NCBI GenBank assembly: GCA_009859145.1
Contig: VRVR01000038.1
Span: 215,222 to 279,221, forward strand
DNA: 64,000 nt
Origin: Andalucia godoyi
Lineage: Eukaryota > Discoba > Jakobea > Jakobida > Andaluciidae
Direction of reading: 5' to 3'
The position numbers and the translations under genes were made by a program. Within the stretch, counting starts at the first letter, position 1; every line of letters begins with the position of its first letter. Of this stretch, positions 47,603 through 55,677 are shown piece by piece. The notes under the pieces are model-generated. The model searched no databases and had not been told where the DNA came from. It saw only the letters and a list, made by a program, of their open reading frames with translations.

Positions 47603-50365
47603 ATGTTCCGTCTAGAAGTCACCCGTATCGAATGTTTTGATACATCGAAAGGTGCACCGGGGTTTGGCGACATGGATTCTTTGGAGCGCAATCAGGACAC
47701 ATCACCTTCTATGCCATCGGCTTCTTTTGAAGTGTTCTTGGACATGTCTTGCGAAGGAGAGATTCCCCAAAAATTCTTCGTTGGTCTCCTTTCCCCCAAC
47801 TCTTCTGTGGCGCTTCAGAGCTGTACGTTGGAATATTTTGCGTTCCGTCCGGTCACGTTCACGCTGTTCCGCGGAGCATACACGCGCGTATCATCACACA
47901 CGATCTCCGACTTTCTCCTTGGGTATGACATCGGGGAGTTCAGAAAAGAAATTGTTTTTTCGTCTCGAAGGTACTCAAACCTGATCTTTAAGTTGTTTGT
48001 TCGAATCATGCCGGCCGTCACCGAATGGTCCATGTCTGTCGTCCAGGTTTCTCGAACGCGCGGAACCGGATTAGAAGCGTTCGGGCTCCAGTACTTCAGA
48101 GGCTCTCCGTCCACAGATCCATTGAAGACTTCTGTGGCGAAAACTGGCAGAATTGCCACCAGATCGGATTGCGATGTTGCATTCGGTTCCTACACATCCT
48201 CGGATGTTTCGTCGCAGCACGTGTCCCACCACGGTTCTGTAATGGGCATGGGAGCCTGCACGCTGGTATGGACAGCCCAGCGATCATGGGGTCGTCAGCG
48301 CATTGTCGGCATCTCGAAGTTTCGGCTCGAGTATGAAGATGGGCGTTTGTTTTTTCTTTTTGATTCGGAAGAAGGTGTGCAGGTCTCTGTTCCGGGAGAA
48401 TGGTCCACCAGTGTTAGAATCGGAGAATATATTGTAGAGCTGCGCGTAGAGTTTCTGCGACCAAAGGTGCAGAACATGCCGCTGCTTTCGGCCGAGGGCG
48501 GATGGCAAGGGGTCAGCACCATTCCATCACGCGAGACGTCAATCAAGGTTCTCATCGATGGCTTGCAAACATTCCGCGCATATTATTCCGCATTGCGCAG
48601 GGCGACACGGTCCATCGATATTACTGCGTGGGAGATGAGTTTGTCTTTTGGTTTAGTACGGAGGAAGCCGCATAACTATGTTGGATTTCACACGACGCCG
48701 TTGTGGATTACAGTTTCGGACGTGTTGCTGGATCGTGCTTTGCATGGAGTAGATGTCCGTGTTATTGTGTGGCGACACAACATGGTGTCGTGGCTGTCGC
48801 GATGGCTGTACTTGGGGGAGGTCACGATTGAGAGAGAGTGCTCCAAGCTCCAAGACCGGGCAACGGCTCTTGGGATCCACTGCCGAATTTTCAATTCGAT
48901 TAATGATGAAGTCCCCGAGTCTGCTCTTCACTGCGCCACTGCACGTTCTGTGGGCAGCATTTCGATAATGATTGATGGCAATCCCCACGGCGTGGTTTCC
49001 TGTCACCACGAAAAGCTCGTGTTGATCGATGCAGACGTGGAAGGCAGTGAAACCAGCACGGCCTTCATGGGAGGATTCGACATGACAAAAGGTCGCTTCG
49101 ACCAGCCAGCCCACCAGTTGCCCGTTTCTTACTTTGCAACGCATGTCATTGGAGCCGGTGAGCCGCAGCGAAAACGATATGGCGACGCCGCCGTGCAGCC
49201 CATCTTCAAACATATTCGAATGCTATGGCATGATGTGCAAATACAGCTTCGCGGAGCCGGTGCGGTTGCGTTTCTGAGGCTGCATTTCGAGCAAAGATGG
49301 TATTTTTCGTGTGCCAGGGATGTGTACAAGACACGCCACTTCCACTTGGCAAGAAAAGACCTGGTCGAGAAGGCGGCGACATTGGCTGCAGTGCCGTCCC
49401 CAAACCCACTGATTCAGGAGCGTCCTCCGGAAATCGTTCCGGAATGTGAAATTGAAGACATTGAGGATCCCGCCGAGGACCCTGCTTCTCTTCCATGGTT
49501 TCGACCGACGTCCGTAGAGATCTCCCGAGGATGGCCACCCGTTATCGACTCGCGATCATTAGTAGACGCGTTCTCTAGAATCATTGGGTCTGCAAAGAAG
49601 TCCCTGTATGTTGAGCATCAATATCCGTTTCACAACGAGGCATTGACACACCAGCTGTGCTCGCAGCTGGCGATGAATCCAGATCTGCATGTTACGGTGG
49701 TGATGCCGGTAGTGTCGGATTTACCGACTGGGCTTCTGGGATCGTGGATCGACATGTCACAAGATGACGTGCACTCAAACCTTCGACTGGTTCATGCAGC
49801 AGCACCGGATCGCGTGGGCGTGTTCGGAATAGTCAGCTCCGCTTTTGAGCAAATGATGCATCTTACGGACCCAACATACCGCATGAAGCCTATCTATGTC
49901 CACTCCAAAGTCGTGATTGCAGATGACGATGCTGTTTTGATAGGGTCTGCGAACATGGACAATATGTCGCTGTTTCGAGCATCGGAATTGGCCGTGATGC
50001 TGGTGGATCGCGAGTTTGCGCATCATATTCGGATGCGTCTGTGGAGAGAACACTTGTCACCGCTGTCCGTTCCGGAGGAGCTGGACTCTGGTCTGCGATT
50101 GTTTCGTCAGATGGCAGAGGAAAACTTGCACCGACTGCATGTATTGCACGGCCGCATGGCACGGCCGCAGGATATTCCTCTGTATGGCAGGGTGGTTCCA
50201 TTGGTGCCAGCGGACACGTTTCGGATTGTCAGAAACCTTGTGAGTCCCAGATCTTCGCGTCTCTGGATTTCAGGGCTTCTCCCACCGTCCCCTGCCATCA
50301 CGGCAACCATCAGCCGCAGCGCTACCACTTCGGAGTCGGGGTTTTTCCTCCAAAGCATGCTGTGA
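47603..50365 (+). CDS. Phospholipase D with two HKD motifs
   Basis: 920 aa from ATG 47603 (MFRLEVTRIECFD). PLDs hydrolyse phosphatidylcholine and similar lipids to phosphatidic acid. HKD1 is HHEKLVLIDAD (His at residue 469) followed by FMGGFDMTKGRFD. HKD2 is HSKVVIADDDAVLIGSANMD (His at residue 767). Both His-Lys-Asp triads are intact. The N-terminal 350 residues are a beta-rich region that could include a C2-like or PX/PH-like fold, but none is identifiable. No transmembrane segment. Animal/fungal PLD1 and plant C2-PLD share the two-HKD core, and I cannot place this one among them. Confidence 0.92.
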   Translation: MFRLEVTRIECFDTSKGAPGFGDMDSLERNQDTSPSMPSASFEVFLDMSCEGEIPQKFFVGLLSPNSSVALQSCTLEYFAFRPVTFTLFRGAYTRVSSHTISDFLLGYDIGEFRKEIVFSSRRYSNLIFKLFVRIMPAVTEWSMSVVQVSRTRGTGLEAFGLQYFRGSPSTDPLKTSVAKTGRIATRSDCDVAFGSYTSSDVSSQHVSHHGSVMGMGACTLVWTAQRSWGRQRIVGISKFRLEYEDGRLFFLFDSEEGVQVSVPGEWSTSVRIGEYIVELRVEFLRPKVQNMPLLSAEGGWQGVSTIPSRETSIKVLIDGLQTFRAYYSALRRATRSIDITAWEMSLSFGLVRRKPHNYVGFHTTPLWITVSDVLLDRALHGVDVRVIVWRHNMVSWLSRWLYLGEVTIERECSKLQDRATALGIHCRIFNSINDEVPESALHCATARSVGSISIMIDGNPHGVVSCHHEKLVLIDADVEGSETSTAFMGGFDMTKGRFDQPAHQLPVSYFATHVIGAGEPQRKRYGDAAVQPIFKHIRMLWHDVQIQLRGAGAVAFLRLHFEQRWYFSCARDVYKTRHFHLARKDLVEKAATLAAVPSPNPLIQERPPEIVPECEIEDIEDPAEDPASLPWFRPTSVEISRGWPPVIDSRSLVDAFSRIIGSAKKSLYVEHQYPFHNEALTHQLCSQLAMNPDLHVTVVMPVVSDLPTGLLGSWIDMSQDDVHSNLRLVHAAAPDRVGVFGIVSSAFEQMMHLTDPTYRMKPIYVHSKVVIADDDAVLIGSANMDNMSLFRASELAVMLVDREFAHHIRMRLWREHLSPLSVPEELDSGLRLFRQMAEENLHRLHVLHGRMARPQDIPLYGRVVPLVPADTFRIVRNLVSPRSSRLWISGLLPPSPAITATISRSATTSESGFFLQSML

Positions 50366-50726
50366 TTCGCGAAATTGGGCGAGTTCCCCATCGACTGCGG
50401 TTATATGCCGCCTTGTCGCCGATTTCGCTGTTTGTTACATCCTACCGGAAATTATTTTTTAAGGCCGACTTATCTCCGTCTGTATATTTTTATGTTTTGG
50501 GCTTTTTTTTCCCCTTCTTTTCCCCTTCCTTTCTCTTCCGTTCTTTTCCGTTCTTTTCCTTCCTTCTCCCGTCCCCCTCCCTCTTCCTCTACTTCTATGA
50601 TCAGAACAATCAGTCAATCTTGAAATTCTGTTGTGCGTGCGATCGACACTTTACTTATTCAAAACCTTTTTTTGAAAAAAATATTTCGCTGGGCTCTTTG
50701 TTTTTGTTTTTCCACCCCTGCTCACA
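50366..50726. other. T/C-rich gap
   Basis: 361 bp, strongly pyrimidine-rich at 50495-50600, leading into the Old Yellow Enzyme gene. No gene was seen. Confidence 0.5.
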
Positions 50727-51800
50727 ATGTCATTGTTTCAGTCTATTAAGGTTGGCGCGCTGACGCTTCCGAACCGCATTGTAATGGCACCCATGACTCG
50801 TGGCCGTGCGAATGGTGACGGAGTTCCCCACCCACGAATGGCTGTCTACTACGCGCAGCGTGCGTCCGCTGGCCTTCTGATCACCGAAGGAGTTTTCATA
50901 TCACCACAGGCGGTCGGATGGGTCAATGCACCTGGTATCTACACGGATGCGCAAATCGAGGGATGGAAGTCTGTTACGAATGCAGTTCATGAAAAGAATG
51001 GGCGCATCTTTCTTCAGCTGTGGCACATGGGACGTGTTTCGCATCCCAATTTTCAGAATGGGTCGCTACCTGTCGGACCCTCAGCGATTGCTGCTGAAGG
51101 AGAGACATTTACTCCTGCCGGAAAGTGTGCCTATGTGACTCCCCACGAACTGACTGCTTCCGAAATTGCTCAAACGGTTGCCGATTTTGCTCAAGCCGCG
51201 AAGAATGCAATCGCTGCTGGGTTTGATGGAGTTGAGATTCATGGTGCCAATGGATACCTCGTGGACGAGTTCATTCGCGACGGCTCCAACAAGCGAACCG
51301 ACGAATTTGGAGGTTCGATTGAAAAACGCTGGAAATTCCCTCTCCAGGTTGTCCAAGCGGTGGTGAACGCGGTTGGGGCGGAAAAGACTGCAATCCGTCT
51401 GAGCCCTGTTGGTGGATACAACACCATGTCCGATTCTGATCCGCAGGCGACGTTTACCTACGGTGTTTCTCAGTTGAACAAGTTTGGTCTTGCATTTTTG
51501 CATGTTTTGGAAGCCGGTCCTGGACACATGATGTATAACGAGAATGCACCTGTGGTCCACCCTCATTTGCGAAAAGCTTTCCAAGGTCCTTTCTTGCTGA
51601 ATGGCGGACAAACAAAGGATTCTGCAGAGGCAGCGATGGCATCCGGCGCTGCAGACTTCATCTCGTTTGGTGTTCCGTTTCTGGCCAACCCAGATCTTGT
51701 AAACCGGTTGAAGAAGGGTGATGCTCTTGCAATGCCAGATTTTGCCAAATTGTATGGTGGCGATGAATCTGGATACACTGACTATCCTGCCTTGGAATGA
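50727..51800 (+). CDS. Old Yellow Enzyme-family NAD(P)H-dependent ene-reductase
   Basis: 357 aa TIM-barrel flavoprotein that uses FMN to reduce activated C=C bonds. Start MSLFQSIKVGALTLPNRI is typical of the family. FMN contacts are in MAPMTRGRA and GRIFLQLWHMGRVSHP. The active-site pair is His and Asn in EIHGANGYLVDEF (HxxN form), with the Tyr proton donor directly after. RTDEFGGSIEKRW and the C-terminal FGVPFLANPDLVNRLK complete the signature. The closest look is to bacterial/fungal NADPH dehydrogenases and plant OPRs. The physiological substrate is unknown. Complete. Confidence 0.95.
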   Translation: MSLFQSIKVGALTLPNRIVMAPMTRGRANGDGVPHPRMAVYYAQRASAGLLITEGVFISPQAVGWVNAPGIYTDAQIEGWKSVTNAVHEKNGRIFLQLWHMGRVSHPNFQNGSLPVGPSAIAAEGETFTPAGKCAYVTPHELTASEIAQTVADFAQAAKNAIAAGFDGVEIHGANGYLVDEFIRDGSNKRTDEFGGSIEKRWKFPLQVVQAVVNAVGAEKTAIRLSPVGGYNTMSDSDPQATFTYGVSQLNKFGLAFLHVLEAGPGHMMYNENAPVVHPHLRKAFQGPFLLNGGQTKDSAEAAMASGAADFISFGVPFLANPDLVNRLKKGDALAMPDFAKLYGGDESGYTDYPALE

Positions 51801-51971
51801 GCTCGTGAGTACTCTTGCTCGCGGCAGCATGGGAATCACACGCTCTTAGAATGTTCCCTCCTGCCATAAAGAAGTTTTAATTCTTACTTCACATTTGCCT
51901 ATTTTTATTTTTATTTTTATTTTTATTTTTAATTTTTAAAAAGAATCTGTCGAGAAATGAAGGAACTCGCT

Positions 51972-53357
51972 TTACGCGACGGATCCATACTGGGATCGCT
52001 TGCGACGCTTCAAGAAGCAAAACACACCCACTGCGCCTAAAACGGCAACACCTCCGCACACTCCGCCGATGATGGCAGCCTTGTTCGGACTGTCATCGGA
52101 TCCTGACGACGAATCTGATCGTGGCTTGGGACGCGTGCATGGGACACTCGCATCGTCCTCGACAGGCCACGAAAATCCCGAGTCTTGCTCGGGCTGACTG
52201 AAGATGAGACTCCAGTCGCCGACTTCGGGTAAGAGAAACACGCTAGACCCATTTTCGCGCGTTCGGATCCAGAGCCGGACATTGTAGGGGTCGCTTGTGT
52301 ATCCAACCGCTCGGCCAGAAGTGGTCGGGAACGTGTACCTACCGCCGAGAGAAACCCATTTGAAGTCCGGCCAGTAGCGAACGTAGAAGCAGCTTCCGAG
52401 TGGACAGCGGCCGACAACAGTCGTCAAGGCCGCGACGCTTTCGAAAGAAGAAAACTCCCCAAACACCAAAGAACTGCTTTTCGCGGCATCCAATGTTGCA
52501 GGATCCCACACTCCCGAAGTTGCATTCAGCACTGCAAACGGAACATAAGAGGCATTGTCAAACATTTCAATCGTCACCAACACTGTGTTTTTCGGATATG
52601 GCAGCACTCGTGCGGAATTTCCGATGGCAAACTCCGCTGTTGACGCAGGCAAATTATGTATCTTCCAATCCCCTGTCACGGATTCAAGCACAGCAACAGG
52701 GGCCACTGGTGCCCAAAATCCGCAGACTGCCGCGATGTTGTGGCCAATCGAAAGTGACCGAATGACTGGCTCAGAGTCAGGGCCAATACGGGAATCTGGA
52801 GCGGGAAATGCACCTGGATATAGGCTCCACGAGGCCGCGCCATTTACCCATCGCATGAATGCATACGACGTTAAATTGCTGTTTGCAGCGATTGCAAACA
52901 ATGCGAACGGCTGATCCGGAAAATCCCGCGTCAGAAAATTCGTGTCGTTTCCTGCGATTGTGAGAGCACGTAACGAAACAAACGGTTCGGGCAGCGCCGG
53001 AACGTCAATCCACATTTGTAGGCGGAAATCAAATCCCAGCACAGACCGCTTTTCAAACAGGAGCTGATTCCCGGCGGTCAAGGAGAATCTGGAAGACAAT
53101 CCAAAGAAACGAAGTTCTGGCAAATCGTCCAATGCAGATTCTGAAGTGAATGCCAGGTCGTATTGATCCAAGGGATTTTCGAGCATCGAAATCTTCCCAA
53201 CAACTTCGGGGTCTTGGCACAGCGTTCGGAAGAGCCGAATCTGGTAGCCATCCTCCACTTTTGCAAGGCTGAGCGCCTGGAATGGATCGGATGCGCGAGC
53301 ACTCGTCAATAGGATAGAAAAGATGACGAGAAAAATCCCCAGCTCCTGCGCAGTCAT
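51972..53357 (-). CDS. Type I membrane protein of unknown function
   Basis: 461 aa from the Met at 53355-53357 (MTAQELGIFLVIFSILLTSA), a classical signal peptide with a likely cut after ARA. The lumenal/extracellular part of about 390 residues is rich in Ser/Pro/aromatics with scattered paired Cys and beta-strand-like stretches (possibly a beta-propeller). One C-terminal helix (IIGGVCGGVAVLGAVGVFCF) is followed by a short KRRKRSQYGSVA tail, whose YGSV could be a Yxx-phi-type sorting motif. No family was recognised. Confidence 0.7.
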   Translation of the reverse strand: MTAQELGIFLVIFSILLTSARASDPFQALSLAKVEDGYQIRLFRTLCQDPEVVGKISMLENPLDQYDLAFTSESALDDLPELRFFGLSSRFSLTAGNQLLFEKRSVLGFDFRLQMWIDVPALPEPFVSLRALTIAGNDTNFLTRDFPDQPFALFAIAANSNLTSYAFMRWVNGAASWSLYPGAFPAPDSRIGPDSEPVIRSLSIGHNIAAVCGFWAPVAPVAVLESVTGDWKIHNLPASTAEFAIGNSARVLPYPKNTVLVTIEMFDNASYVPFAVLNATSGVWDPATLDAAKSSSLVFGEFSSFESVAALTTVVGRCPLGSCFYVRYWPDFKWVSLGGRYTFPTTSGRAVGYTSDPYNVRLWIRTRENGSSVFLLPEVGDWSLIFSQPEQDSGFSWPVEDDASVPCTRPKPRSDSSSGSDDSPNKAAIIGGVCGGVAVLGAVGVFCFLKRRKRSQYGSVA

Positions 53358-53394
53358 TCTGTTGGGCTTTTGTGACAACAGCACACAAAAAAAA

Positions 53395-53396
<2 letters not shown>

Positions 53397-53424
<28 letters not shown>
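53397..53424. repeat. TA dinucleotide repeat
   Basis: About 14 TA units immediately upstream of the type I membrane protein gene. Confidence 0.9.
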
Positions 53425-53430
<6 letters not shown>

Positions 53431-53733
53431 TTTAAAAAAATCAACATTAATACCTAAAAACCCCCCCCACCACGTATAAACAAAAGACACGCCAGAAAGC
53501 TATCGAGTCTTTTTTTCGGGGAAATCCGCGCGAAAAATGCGCAATTCTGCCAAAATCGTGAGGGAATTCGTAGCTCTTAACGTCGCCTCATTTTTACTTT
53601 TGAGTCGCGTACTAAGCATGGTGAATGCTGACGTTGAAATGACAAAGGATCCGTTTTCCAACTTGGCGGGAAGCTGCTTCTCAAATTCTCTTATTGGTCA
53701 GAAAGTCCTGTATCATTCCTCACATATATATTT

Positions 53734-53883
53734 TTAAATATCCAAGTACGCCATTACGTAAGGACGAATGTCGTGGGATCGAATCATGGTAAAGAAATAG
53801 GTTACTTGGGTCAGATCATTTGAGCTCCGCACACCTTCGGAACCGCGAATCAGAGTTGCGCAGAATGCTGAGTGTCTGAGCGC
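53734..53883 (-). pseudogene. Orphan 49-codon coding-like fragment
   Basis: On the minus strand a frame with coding character reads in part DLTQVTYFFTMIRSHDIRPY and ends MAYLDI at stop 53734-53736. It has no start; upstream is an AT-rich stretch with a stop. A splice acceptor-like CGCTCAG precedes it. I do not recognise the family. It may be the tail of a dead element. Confidence 0.35.
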
Positions 53884-53973
53884 TCAGGGCAATATACATT
53901 TAATAATGATAATAATAAAAATAAAAGACATCGTATGGCTGGAAAATACGGAAAACTCGCTAGTGAGAGAGTC

Positions 53974-54020
53974 CCAGTGTCGATCGTCGATCATTAGCCT
54001 GCTAGACGACGGTCGATTGA
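53974..54020 (+). repeat. Dispersed hairpin element, copy 1
   Basis: 47 bp starting CCAGTGTCGATCGTCGA and ending CGGTCGATTGA. Arms 53980-53989 and 54007-54016 pair over 10 bp (one G-U). A second copy of equal length lies at 63275-63321. Confidence 0.75.
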
Positions 54021-55048
54021 ATGTGTGAACAGTCCTTCCGATACATTCTTCATCATTTATTGCGTGTGGCTTAGTTTTTATTTCATCGCAGCGCTGCTTT
54101 CCACTCCAGATCATGCGGGATCCTACTCTATCTGCTGATCATGGCAAATAAAACACTCTGATAACCAATTTCGGTTTGTTAATAGTTCCAGAAAAGATCG
54201 CTTGGTTGTTTGTTTGCGCAGAAGGCAAGGGGGAGTACGGTTTCATCGCAATTCATGAAAGAACACAGAATCAATATTGTGTCCAAGAAAACCGTTGCGG
54301 ATAGAAGGGCGATACCGAAAGCGTGGCTTGCAGAGGTGGCACACGATGATGCCGAATTAGCAGACGGCAACAATGGTGGGATGAGACGAATCGCTGATTT
54401 TAAGCCTCCACTCAGATACGGATACGCAGCAGTGGTGCTTAACCCAAATTCTGCGAATAGTCAAGACACATTTTATCCGTCGATTGTGCCAAAAGAAATA
54501 GTGGACAGCATTTTCCTTCGCATCCGCAAGTAGACATGAGTTCTCACTGCCGTCTTGCTTCAGCATGCATGTTTGTTGATGTTCCGTCGTCAAATGTTTT
54601 CGCTTCCTTGTGTTCATCAGATGCGTCGCGTAGTTCTTCCATCAGTAATTCAGTACAAAGGCCAGGGATTTTGGGATTTTCCCGTTTCTGCATTTGTCAT
54701 CTATGGCCGATTCGATCTGGCAGCGACGCCAACCAGAGAGTGATTATCTGCCAACTGCTTTAGTCCACGATCAGTTCGCAGACGCTGCAACCACGGAGCG
54801 ACTCTTCCTTGAAAAGGCGATGTTGTCAACTCTGCTCTGCGGGAAAGGTGTCTGATGTGCAACCAAGACGGAAGGATTGGCATCCACTTCAAAAACTGAC
54901 ATTCTGTTCGGACAAGGCCGCCTTGGACACTATGCATCAGCGAGGCAAACCATTCGTTTGGACACAGATTTAAGTTTCAAAACCAGACACAGCACACGTA
55001 ACACAGAGTCGCAATTGTCAGATATATGCGAACCCAGAAAGTGATCAA

Positions 55049-55300
55049 ATGAAATCCAGCGGTCCTCGAAGTGCACGCGACGAGAGATCAGCTGTGCGAA
55101 GGTGGCTCGGCACAGCGCGCTGGATCTACAACGCAGGCCTCGTGGCCGTCCGCGAAAGAAACGCGTCTCGCTCAACATCAAGGCGCTGCCCGCACTGCTT
55201 CTCAACAGTGCTTCTGAGACTGTGCAGCAACATCCATGGCTAGCAGAGGTGCCGCCATACGACATGCGTGATATGCATGTTGCTGGGTTGCAACATTGAT
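55049..55300 (+). pseudogene. TnpB/Fanzor-like N-terminal relic, copy B
   Basis: First frame from 55049: RRWLGTARWIYNAGL at its centre, ending after VRERNASRSTS. A second frame (55102-55299) carries KKRVSLNIKALPALLLN and, further on, HPWLAEVPPYDMRD, close to the Fanzor/TnpB motif PWL.EVPYDIRD but with an extra Pro. A shift between frames and the added codon mark it as dead. It retains the PWL motif lost from copy A; copy A retains the KVKTYPSTSQ start absent here. Bases 55083-55233 are identical to 19068-19218, and 55295-55350 also matches copy A. No RuvC, zinc-finger or terminal repeat was found. Confidence 0.72.
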
Positions 55301-55677
55301 TATTGGGTGATCAGCGATGATTATCCGTGGTTAGTGTACAATGTGGGCGTTGAGGATGAAGACATACCATGGATCCATGCAGCAGCATTCAGCATTGGGT
55401 GGAAGTTTTGGATTGCGGAAGTGATGTGCCCGATGCTCCGGTGTGGGCAGGCTGAGATTCATGTTCATCTGCTAGGACGTGTCCTTTTCGCAGGCGCTCA
55501 CATCAAAGAATTCAGGATCTTACCATGTTTCGGTGACCGACGTCGGGAAGTCCAACATTGTGTTCAAACTTCGCTCCATGAAGAAACTTAAACGGAGCCT
55601 TCGTTCCACGGAACATTTTCTGGTTTCTTCTTCTTGTGTATTACAATTTGTGATGCATCTGACTGGCCTAATACGCA

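Larger units (their letters stand above)
53358..55677. other. Gene-poor relic zone
   Basis: 2.3 kb without a convincing intact gene. It contains a TA dinucleotide run (53397-53424), several short frames of uncertain status (53537-53737 +, starting like a signal peptide; 54255-54533 +; 53734-53883 -), a dispersed hairpin element, and Fanzor-like relic B. It is the likely home of old insertions and supplies the XPR1-like gene's promoter at its right end. Confidence 0.6.

Noticed and set aside
54255-54533. 92-codon frame with an AWLAEV motif near relic B
   Set aside because: The resemblance to the Fanzor PWL motif is only five residues and the context does not fit.
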